A stretch of DNA of 64,000 nt. Source: Volvox africanus. Its lineage: Eukaryota; Chlorophyta; Chlorophyceae; Chlamydomonadales; Volvocaceae. The stretch lies in the NCBI GenBank assembly GCA_030268105.1, contig BSDZ01000003.1, positions 2,480,001 to 2,544,000 on the forward strand. Reading direction: 5' to 3'. Positions 15,960-27,000 of this stretch are shown piece by piece. A program made the translations under genes and the position numbers. Under the pieces are notes generated by a model. The model was not told the origin of the DNA, searched no databases, and saw only the letters and a list, made by a program, of their open reading frames with translations. The stretch's first letter is position 1. Each line of letters starts with the position of its first letter.

Positions 15960-16493
15960 TTTTCAAAGCTTGCGTGTTGCTCATTCCTTTCGGGTTTCAC
16001 CTGGGGCTTAGGTGACCGGATCTAGATTTCAAGGACTAACGCACGGACAACTCGCTTTGGCTAGGGATCGCTTGTGATGTGACACTCGGTCTGCAAATAT
16101 TGGCATGATGGGACTGCGAAAATCTGGCGAAAACCTGGATGGGCCCATCTCGGCTGCGTAATGACTGCAGCGTTTGCTGTTGGGGCTCGCGTCTGTGTTT
16201 CCTGCAGGCACGTGCATCATTCTGAGCACCCATTCCTTGCACCGCAGAGTATTCGGGTATGGGCAGGACTCATGGGGTCAGTGACGCAGATAATTAGTTA
16301 CCAGTCACAGCAGAGGCGGCGCGTGATGGGGGCGGGGGCAGCACGTGCTGACATTTAATGTTTTCCCCGGGTGCATGCACAACTTACTATTAGTCAGCTT
16401 GCATGATGGCTGGACGGTTGCCATAGGAGCCCAGGCAAAACGCCGATTTTCAAGATGAAATCGACGGATAGCTATGCCGAAATACCGAGGAGG

Positions 16494-16498
16494 TGTAA
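16494..16498 (+). promoter_or_regulatory. TGTAA poly(A) signal, actin
   Basis: This is the first TGTAA on the plus strand after the actin stop codon, 535 nt downstream. TGTAA is the standard green-algal poly(A) signal. The implied 3' UTR of about 0.55 kb is normal for this group. Confidence 0.6.
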
Positions 16499-18070
16499 TG
16501 TTTAATCGATATGGACATGTGTACCTGCAGAATGCGTTGGGAGAAGATTTCACAAATGCTCAGCTACGTTGTTGGCATATGTTTATTAAGGGACGCGGAG
16601 CAAATGACCGTTCCCGAAAACTTTTGCTCTGCCTCCTGTGGGTGGGTTTGAAGCTTGTGCATGCCTGTAAGCCTTCGTATCGGGACACAGTATCCAGCCA
16701 TGAAGACTGTAGTACTGATTACTGGGTTCTTCGACAGTGGGAACAAGAATAGGAAATACAGCGGAATAGAGAATAACGAATGGTTAAGAAGCTAACGAAT
16801 TTTTGATCACCAGCTGAGCTTTCTCAGAGCACGCTGTACGGTGACGGTTATCAACGTGCGTCCGTGTCGGCCAACCCTTGTTTAGTAAGATAACTTTTGC
16901 GTGGTTAATTTAGTGCACCCGGTGAAATTTCTTAATGGCTGATACTGGCCTTTCATATGTAGACTCCCCTCCTATATGCCGTCGCCATCGTCGAATGCCC
17001 TGACAGCCGCAAGGCAGAGTTACGTGAAGCCATACAAGTTAAGGCATGTGAATGTAAACGTCTCACGACCTCAACGGTGCTATCGCCAAGCTGTCGCCGT
17101 TGCCTTCCGAAATGACGCGGTCGACGGCAGGTCATCCACAATTAAAACCACGATTGAGAGGACTATCACAAATGTAGTAACAGTAAGTCATAATTGTCTA
17201 CTTCGTTTTGGAGATGGAAGCACTTTTCAACCGAGGTTAGGGTTGAGTCAGGTGGATGCGTATGGGAACTATGCTCCATTCCCTTGAGCAAGTGCACTTC
17301 CTCAAATTAACTTTGGCCGTCATATTGGTGTAAGAAATTGTCTTATGTGATCGCGGCTCAAATTGTGGCCATGAAGACGGTTATCTTATAATTATCTCGG
17401 CAACAGTCACGTGCGGACTTCCCCAAATTCCATTGTTTCCACTTGTCGATCATATTGCCTGGTGCGAAATTTGTTTATCAATGATATCAACGAAGGTGTT
17501 CGCCAAGGACGTAACTCCTGCGCATGCGACCGAAGGGGTTGTTACCCTAACCGAAGCCTAAACCCTACTCGCCAGTACGACGGGATGGGCTTTCCAGGAC
17601 CTAGAATGCTCATTGCCGCAGGCAATTGGGCAAGGCTTTGCAAGGCTCGGAGGCGCTTCATTGGCTGGCATAGAAGTTCGACTCCTATTGCAGGTAGTGA
17701 ATTATATACAAGATTGGAACACTTGAAAGCAGGTGCCCGGGCCGGGGCCGGGTAAAACGACACGCGTTGTGGCGAGACAAGACTGCTAGATGACGGTATA
17801 ATATGCATATTAACGTGCTGTTGTTTCAGTTTATCCCACTAGTTCAATTGGGTGCCCCATACTTGCCCCAGTACTTGTGCCCGCGCGCCCTGAAGTAAGT
17901 TATGTGTTCTCCCCCCTCCACTCCGAACGCGAACCCATCCTGCTTGTAAGCTCCGCCGCGACACACCTCTTTCGTGTTAGCGTTTGATCGGTAACCAGCC
18001 ATGTTAACTGTTGTTACTGTCGTTTTCATATTGGCATCCCATCCCGCGAAACCTTTTCTCCCATACATAG
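16499..18070. other. Between actin 3' end and first firm channel exon
   Basis: No gene is firmly supported here. The missing first exon(s) of the potassium channel should lie in this stretch. One candidate is listed separately at 17830-17894. An open frame near 17411-17755 has no recognisable family signature and was not called. Confidence 0.4.
17830..17894 (+). other. Candidate upstream exon of the potassium channel
   Basis: A pyrimidine-rich acceptor (tttcag) precedes 65 nt that end at a good donor (gtaagt). Read with two leading nucleotides, the frame is open and ends in phase 0, which joins correctly to the firm exon at 18071. The peptide (about 21 residues, ending PVLVPARPE) has no recognisable motif, so the call rests only on splice sites and phase. 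Confidence 0.3.
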
Positions 18071-21000
18071 GTCAGCCAGGTGGTTGCCTCGCTGTTCTTC
18101 GTTGGTCTATACATCTGGAGCACCTACGAGCCCGCAGCCCGGGGCTCATGGCGCTTCACGGCAGACCTGGCGCTCAGTACTTGGTTTGCGGTTGACTTGG
18201 CAGCCAGAATTAAGGTGCGGTGCAGTGCGGCATCTTGCAAAAGCAGCCATTTGCGGGCGCAAACAAACTGAATCCACAGGGCCGGATCCGATGGCTTCTG
18301 CACTTCATTGGCTGCGCGACGGGAATAACCACATGTCTGGGAGATTAAAGCGGGCAATAGCGGTTAGTGTGGTTTCAAGGTTGAAAACACTTGCTTTCGA
18401 ACGCCATTTCAATCCTCAATTTCGACCTCGCACGTATCCGCATGAGCATGAGCCTTTGGAATGGGACGTGTCGCAGCTTGCTGTTTGCCCATTGCCGCTG
18501 AACCGGCCTTCATCTCTCCATTCTCCAGTGTGGTGTTAGTCTGACTCCCACCGCTTGTCCCGCCGGTGGCCTGTTCAGGCCGCTGGGTCATCGTGGCTCC
18601 GTATGCTACTCTCCCCCCTGAGCCTGGTGGACGTGCTGTCCTTCGCACCCGGTTTGTTGGAGCTGTGCGGGGCTGGCTGGCTCGGAATGGGGCTGCAGGG
18701 AGTGCGGCTTGATCTGCGTTGGTTTCGGATCTTCAGGTAAGGATTTGGACGGTCCTTTTAGGTATCGTTTTTGGTACTGCTGGCTGTTTTAAGCTGTTTT
18801 GTGAGTCCACGAAGTGGGATTGCTAACTGATAACACTTTTTTCAAAGCGAATGTCTTTGATACAGTGGGGCACATGAAGGTGAAAGAAATGTAAGGGGAA
18901 TAATTTAAGAATATGCTCTGGTGCACATGGTGTAGGGGTCGAGGTCACGGGCAGTTTGGTGAGGGAACAGGATGTGCATTCTTTGTTGAAGCTTGAGTCA
19001 GGTGTTGCGCGAGTCGACATCCCACTCCGCGTTACAACGGCGTCACAGGGTCGGACTGGCCTGAAATTTTTGGTTATCCTATTCGGCCCCTCCGCTTCCT
19101 TCCACAATTACGTCTTAACGCGGCATAGGGCCCTGCGGCTGTTACGGCTTTGCTTATTGACCGGCAACCTCCCTCTCATGAAGCTGAGTCGCTCCGCACT
19201 GCTAAGTGGGGCAGTCAACGTGCGACTGATGCAGGCAGGTCGGGATGACGCCTGGGGCCGGAAGGAGGCAGGAAATCAGGCTTGGGGATGGATGGGGAGA
19301 TAGAGATGCGAAGAGAGGGAGGCAGGCAGCCTGGGCTGGGATAGAGTTCAGGGTATGCGGTGCGCTCAAAAGGTGGATGCGTGAGTGACGGAGTCATGTT
19401 TGTTGTAGAATGGAGAGCATGGTGGGTCGGGGCGGTTGCAGCCATATGTCTTACGTCGGCATGACCGCCGAGGACCTGGTAAAGCCTGGTGTAGTCTATC
19501 GGCTACTGGCAGTGAGATGCGCTACACCGCACCTGTTAAAGTTTTGAGGGGGCACCCAAGAACGTAGAACTTTAGTTAGGATCATGCAGTAACATGTAGC
19601 AGGTCATCGTTGAGAGTTTATGAAAAACCAGATAGGGGGTGATGATTGGCCTAGCTGTGCACTACATCTGCTATGGTGCTATGGTCGTAATGTTTACAAG
19701 TGACATCCGATCTGACGCACAGGCTGCGGTGGGCTCACCCAATTCTGCGACACGGTATCGCTGGGTCGGTATGCCTGGACTGGATTTCACACATCATCTC
19801 GCTCTGCATGTAGGAAAAGTGTGAGTGAAGGCATTGGTAACAAGAATGCGATATGTAGGGGCGTCAGGAGCAGTGACGCGCGAGTTTCTGCCCTTCCTGC
19901 CAGACCGCGGCGATAGGGTACAACCCATCTGGCTGTCGCTTCCCTGTCCACCTTGTCCACAGCTCGTTGCCAGCGTGCTAGCGCTGCTGTTCACGTCCGC
20001 CTCCCTAGTCCACGCGGTGGAGCGTCTGAGCTGGCATGACGCACTGTACTTCGTCACCACGACCCTTACCACAGTGGGGTATGGAGATGTGGTGGTAAAG
20101 ACCATGGCGGGTAAGGGTTGTGTGAAGAGATGTTCCTAGGGAGGAGCAAGCGAGGTTGAGAGATGTAGATAGAGACGGAGAGAGGGTACTGCCGGGCTCG
20201 AGAATTCCTTGACGGCTTCTGAGTATCACACTAAACAGTGTGCTAGTGCATCCCAACTCTCAGGCCATCCACTTCCTCCTCTTACGACCCTGCGACCCTG
20301 CGGCCCAGGTCGTCTGATTGTGTTGGTGTTCATGGCAGTGGGAATGGTGTTGATTCCCGTGCGCACCTCCCAGTTATGGGCACAGCTGGCCTCCCGCCGC
20401 CTCACCGCCGGGACGCTGGCACCCGGCCGCCCGGTCGTCCTGCTCAGTAGCCGGTTGACGGAGGTGCGGGGCTTCGCGGATCTCACAGAGGAATTCTTCC
20501 ACCAGGTGAGGTAGAGTGGGTTGGGTTGGGTTGGGGGCATCTCCCCAATTTACGTAAACGCTTTCGCTATATGTTGGTGTGTGTTTGGAGGAGGGGCAGT
20601 GAACGAGGGCTTTGGGCGGATTAGGGCCCAACCCAGGACATTGGAGCCCCCTTGGGGCTGGGGTACCTCGGCTGACCGCAACTGAATAGGATAGACCTGA
20701 GGGGTTACACCCGCCTCGTCACGTCCCTTCGTCCCCGGCTTTCTTGTCCACCGGTGTTGCCGTACTCCCATCCTGCTGTATGTGCTTGTGCTTGTGCTTG
20801 TGCTTGTGACCGGCGGTGACAGGTACAACACCAGCACTTCGTACCCCACGATGTGCATCTCATGGTGCTGGGGAATAAGCCCTCCTACGAGTTCGTGGCT
20901 TTCCAGGTGAGCTGGTGGCCGCAGAGAAAGGGTGATTATCCAATCCGCTGAGAACGTCTGCGACTGAGAGAGTGCGGCTCCTTTGCGCTCGTGCGCATTC

Positions 21001-24000
21001 GATAGTGATCACTGAGCATCGGTCGCATTAACCTACCTACATGCGATGCGTTCTGCCCGAATGCACCGGCTGTGGTGACCTTACTGCCCGAACATTCTCC
21101 CCAACCCCGCGCAATCTGACGGATAACGATCCACCGCTATGCGCCAGTTCTGTCCGCTTTCATGCCTTGAGTCACCGCACGTTGTCGTGGGTTCGTTTGC
21201 CGGCATCTCCGCACCTTGTGCTTTGTCCGCTGATGCCGTAACTCCCCCAGGAGCTTCACGAGCAGCGTATCACTCTGGTGGAGGGCAGTGTGTTGCGCGC
21301 TGCGGATCTTGCGCGCTGTCGGGCGGAGGCGGCGGCGGCGGTACTGGTGCTGGGGGACAGGTGGGTGGGCGCCGGTGTCAGGGGGAGGGACGACATTCGT
21401 TCAACTGATCTCGTGTTAGGTCCTCAGCAATCCTGAGGCTTTTAAGAGGCAAAACAAGTGTGAGCAAATTCCCACCGGATACGCGTGAACGCGTGTATGC
21501 GTCAGAAAACGTCTTGGCCACGTCTTGCCTTCTTCCCCGGTGGTGGTGGAATCGACGGATGATTCGGCGAGATCGTTTTGGGTTCGTGACAAGCTGCATG
21601 GCCCACGGGTATGTAACAGAGTACGATAAGTCTTAAAATATTTCTAAATCTCCGATTGAGCCGATCGAGATCCAAATCCAGATTGAGACGGCGGATTTGA
21701 TACATGGTGTCATCTCTCGTCTTCTGGTCCTCCTTTCGGAGCTCAATGGGATCAGCCACCTCCACCCCCTCCCACACATTTGGGAAACCCCAACCTTTTT
21801 GTCTTTAGCGGCAGGAAATCCATGATATGTCACTGACACTGCCTGACGTGATGGTTGAATCCAATTCCTTTTTTGGATTTTAAGGTCATGGTCTAATTTG
21901 TATTCTATATAATAAAGTATGCTTCTTTTCAGATTCAGATTATATTTCTCTTTTTATTTTTAGGGCCTCGCGGAAACCGAAATCATGCATTTGCAAACAT
22001 CATGGCACAAAAACCCACTAACTACTTTTCGTAAGGTATTTTGGCCTTTTGGCGTCTCTCCCTCCCGGCCCCGACAACATAGGTCCGGCCCCCCCCCCCT
22101 GGGTGGACCGTCTCTGTGGTAGCTAGGTTTCCACAGTGATCCTCCCCCGTGCAGGTTCGTCAACGACGCCGAAGCTGAGGACCTGGATGTGCTGTTTCGC
22201 GTTTGGGCCATCAAAAGCTACACCAAATGCGTGCCGCTTACCGTGCAGGTGAGGAGAGGTTGGGGAGTGGGACAGGTCGAACTGCGGACGTAATGCATTC
22301 GGCCAGAAGAGCCTGGCAAGCCGCGCCTGCCAATTCCAGCCACGCCACAAGTATTCTGACACCAACGCGATATGCAGAAGCACGTGGTGCTCCTGACTCT
22401 GCACTCCGCTTTCTGGGGCGTTTCTTCGGCCTCCTCTTGCATCACGTCCTCAGGTGCTGTCCTTAAGCTGAGCCTCTTTTTCACCGCGTCTTTCCTGTTG
22501 CCTACCCACTCGTTGCACCCTCTCAACACCGCCCAGCTGTCCTCCTTTATCGCCACACGTGCGCAGGTTCTCCGCGCCTCGTCACTCGCCAAGGTGGCCC
22601 CCTTCCTGGACCCCCACCAGGACGTTATCATGAGTGTGCAGCAAATGCGTCATCGGCTGTTGGCTCTTTCAGCCCTGTGCCCGGGCGCGAGCACACTGCT
22701 TGGTAACCTGCTGCACACGGCGCAACCCTCGAGGGACCTGCAGGTGGGGGACCGTGGGAAGTTAGTTGGGCACGTTGGGCAAGAAAGGGTGGGCAAGGAT
22801 TACGGGAGGGAGCGGGTAGGATGAGGATAGGAGTGAGGGGGGTAGGGCATAACGAAAGGTGACGGGCATTAAGCGTGCAAGGACGAGGAGGAGAACCATA
22901 TCTTACTCCCAGAGCAGACTCTACTGGTCTGGTGATGCAGGCTTTTGTGTTGTGGGACCCTTTTGTCCAGGGTGGCCACTCAGCAGTGGCCACTCAGCGC
23001 AGGTCGTTACGGGTCACTAAACAGTCGCGGAAGTGACAATTCATACACCACGTAATGGCACACATCCCGACACTTCTTATATGCCGCTCACCTTCGGGTG
23101 CGCCGTTCTGGGTCGTAGCCCTGCCTGGAGTGCCGTCTCCGGCGCCAGGAAATCACGCGCTCACCTTTTACCTCCCTTTCCTACGCGGTAACCCACGCTG
23201 TGTCTCCTGCCAACCCTACTGGCAACACATAAGCCTGCAGGAAAGCGTGTACAGGGAGCCGGGATCCCACCCACCCAAGCTAGCGGGCCGTTCCTGGTTC
23301 GCTGAGTACGTGCGAGGCTGCGGCCATGACTTGCACCTGGTGGCTGTCCGGAGCCCTGGCCTCTCCCCACGGGGACCAGGAGGTGGATCGCGGGCAGGCG
23401 GTACCGACCTGGTGGGGTGCTCCTTCGGCTCCGTTGTTAGCGCAGCCTTCCAGAAGTGCCATCTGCTTGTCATCGGTGGGTGATGTCTGATGGAGGGAGA
23501 AGCATGGGTTTGGGGGATTTAGGCAACGGGGGAAAGGGGAGCTGATGATGTGGATTAAGATATGCGGATGGGCAGGAATGGGATGTGATAAGAAGGATCT
23601 ATTTCACGCAGTCACAGAGGGTTTTGCGACGGGCTACTCGCGAAGGCTAAGAGACCAAGGCGTTAAAACGCCTAAACCGACAGAACTTAAAATATCGCAG
23701 AAATTCGAGACATCTGCGAAGATTCCCAGCCCAGTAGGTTCCCATCGACATGTCGGGCCCTTGTGAGTCCCTGGCAACAGAGGGCCCGGCACGCGGTGTA
23801 CGAGACATGGCAGCTGCCGGGCAGCTTCCGCGTGCCCCGACACAGTTGTACAGAATGGGCAGCAGTGGATGGCGAGGAAGAGGATACAATAGCCGTTCCA
23901 CCTCTCCCATCTCATCCTTTAAAATCTTCATCCCTCCAAGCCAATCTGATTTGTAACAGCATGATCAAACCCCGGCTATGGGAGGCCTCTGCTCAACCTC

Positions 24001-27000
24001 ATCATGTCTATCCTCCTTCACAGACAGCTACATGTGCCTGCTTGCACCTCAGGTGTGCTGGCGGGGGACGGCTTCGGCCGCCTGGCCCTCAACCCGCCGC
24101 ACAGCCGCCGCTTGGGCCCCGCCGACCAGCTGCTGGTCATTGCCCACAGCGAACAACACGCCGAGTCGGTGCGCAGGCAGGACGTGGTGCAGAGCGCAAC
24201 AGCGGCCACCCGACGTGCAGAGAAATCGTCAACCACCGCGGCGGCATCTGCCGCCGCCAACACGGCTTCGATGACCCCCGAGGCTGGCGCGGATTTCGGC
24301 GGCGCAAGTCCCCCTGGCAACAGCGGCGGTGTATGTTTCGGCGCGAGCGACGCAGAAGCGGTGATGGAGATGGTGGCGCCATCAGGCCCAGCCAGCGGTC
24401 GCAGCGGCGGCCGTGAACACGCCGCCGCCGCCGCCGCCACCACCGTCGCGCCCAAAATAGTCGCACCCTCCGCAGCCGCTGGCACGCCGCGAGTGAAGCG
24501 CTACTTCCCGTTTTTGGCTTCTTGGGACGAAGATATGGCTCCGGATGGCTGCTACCAGGAGTCCGACGGCTCGTCCTGCCCAGCCCAGCAGGGTGATGCC
24601 ATGGGTAGCAGCCGCAGTGGCTCCCCGAACTTGACGCGAGCCATCCGGGGTTGCAGCAGCAGTGCGTCCGGGAGCATAAGCGAAGATGATGCAACTGTGT
24701 CCGCGGATGCGGGGGAATCGGAAGGTGGACAGGATACCAGGATGGCGGGATTAGAATCCAGCGGTGCAGCGCATGGCGTCCCGGAAGCAGACGCGTGTCA
24801 GGTGTCTGCAGACCGGCCGAAGCAGCGAGGACTTCGGTCCATAGGAAGCAACACAGTCGCCGCCAGCTCCAGCCCACGACTAAGCGGGAAGTTTATTAGC
24901 GCTGCTTCAAGCGAGCCTACCACTGCACGTGGTGGCAGCGGTGAATGCGACGGCATCAGTAACGATAGCAGGAAAAGCCGCCACAGCAGCAGCACCAGGA
25001 TAACGGGCGATATTCACTGGAGTGCAACTGGCAGCAGTCTCGATAGTACGAGTGGTTCTAACTCTGTCGCTAGGAGTGCCTCAGCTGCAGTTGCCGGGAT
25101 GGCGCCGCCGCATGTTGGCTTCCCAGGTGGCGCGAGAGGTGGCACGAGGAGTGGCGGTGTCCTCGGCGGCGTCAGTACAACCGGCGGTAGTGCGGGTGGA
25201 AGTTCTGCTGTCTTTGCGTCGCCCGATCTGGACCAGCCGGTCATACCGATGGAGACCGATATTGGCGCGGCACATACGCCCGCCGTGGCTGCGCCGTCCC
25301 CTTCACAAGTTGTCTCTCGTAGCGGCAGTAGCGGCAGTAGCGGCAACGTGTCCTTTAGCAGTCCTCCTGCTAAAGGCAGCCGAGCCGGCAGTAATAACAA
25401 CGGCAGTAGCAGCTACGGCAGTGGCAGCGGCAGGGTGTCCGGAGGCGCTCCTGGATCACCCAGCCCGGGCTACATTAGCGCTGCCACCGCCAGCGCCGTT
25501 CGGGTGGTGGGACAGCACACCCCCAATCCTGTGGGTCGACCCTACGCTCTCGTCGTAAGTAGCGGTCGGCAAGTGGGGCGGTCTGAAGCTGTCAAGCTAC
25601 TTTGTCCCGTCGCCTGTGAAGCGTGGCCCCGTACTATCTCAAAAACACCCACCACATGACGGGATTACCCCTCCAGAGTGTCTGCCCACCAGAACCCTCA
25701 GCTGCCAACCCGCACATGTGACATGTCCCTCATCCCCATCTCACCACGCGAACACGGTCCTGTCCGCCCCTGCCCCTGCCCCTGCCCCTGCCCCTGCCCC
25801 TGCCCCTGCCCCTGCCCCTGCCCCTGCCCCTGCCCCTGCCCCTGCCCCTGCCCCTGCCCCTGCCCCTGCCCCTGCCCCTGCCCCTGCCCCTGCCCCTGCC
25901 CCTGCCCCTGCCCCTGCCCCTGCCCCTGCCCCTGCCCCTGCCCCTTGCTGCGAATCGTCAATCTGGTGCTTCCGCTTTCTCTGTCCTTCACGTTCCCATG
26001 CCACTGCCCTCCTCCCTGCAATGCCGGTGACCGCAGGACGCTCCCTGGCGGCAGCCAGATAGTTCCTGCGTCGAGCGGCGGGGCCACATCATCTTGGCCG
26101 GGGCCATCGACAGCTTTGTGGAGTTCGCCCGAGTGCTGCACAGCTGTGCGGGAATGAGGGGTAGGTGGAGACAGGGAAAGGGGAAACTCCTGGCTGATGA
26201 GGGCCGCTAAAAGAGGCCATTAAAATAATAAGAACCAAGGTTTACCGATTCATTCCATCTCTCACCTCGCAGACCCGAATACTGGCATTAGCAGTCTGGA
26301 GGTGGTGGTACTTCACCCCAACCCGCCCGAGTCCACAGTTCTCGCTCTGGGGGCCATGGGACCCACGCGGGTCGTGAGGGGCAGCCCGGCCGACCCGCGG
26401 GCGCTGCAGCAGGCGGGGGCGGCTCAGGCCAGGTGTGTTCATGTTATAAAACGACCCAGAGGAAAGGTTTGGTGAGGAGATGAAAGGGAGTCACAGAGTT
26501 AAGGGAAAAAGAAACGACCTCGATGCATGCAATCCAATCCTGCCTTGTATGCGTCCGTCCTTTCACGGGGCAGGGTCTTTGAGGCCAGGGGCGGTGGGGG
26601 CCAGGAGGACGGATTGCGCGTAGCTCCAGCGTGAAGGCCGCTGATATTGGGTGTAACATGCGAATTTTTGCGAATAATAAAATGACATGCATGCATGCAT
26701 GTATGTATGTGAGTATGCTGATATGTTGCATGTGTCCATTGCAGTGGGTGATGATGAGTTGAATAACATCGGGGGGTCCCAGGATCGCATGTTCGTGTTG
26801 TCCCTTCCGATGAGGCCATCCGGAACCAGTAGTTGCTGTGCTTGGAGCTCATCCCCGGTCGCCTTCAGAGCAGAGACGGCTTCAGACCTCCCCTCGTCAC
26901 GCTTTCCTTCACGCTCTTTCCCTCTCCACAGATGCCTGGTGTACCTGGGCCACAGCGAGCGACCTGCAGGCTCGCGAAGCTCCGACGGGTCCTCCGACTC

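Noticed and set aside
17538..17572. Telomere-like ccctaa/ccctaaacccta fragments
   Set aside because: Only two imperfect units; the Chlamydomonas-type telomere unit (TTTTAGGG) is not repeated here.
23763..24052. Possible extra channel exon (frame containing VYETWQLPGSFRVPR)
   Set aside because: The flanking exons at 23475 and 24053 already join in phase 1 and match Slo order; no good donor was found for this frame.
25616..26157. Long Pro-Ala, Pro-Cys, Gly-Gln and Gly-Ala open frames on both strands
   Set aside because: They are translations of the (CCTGCC)n array inside a channel intron; the flanking exons join in phase without them.
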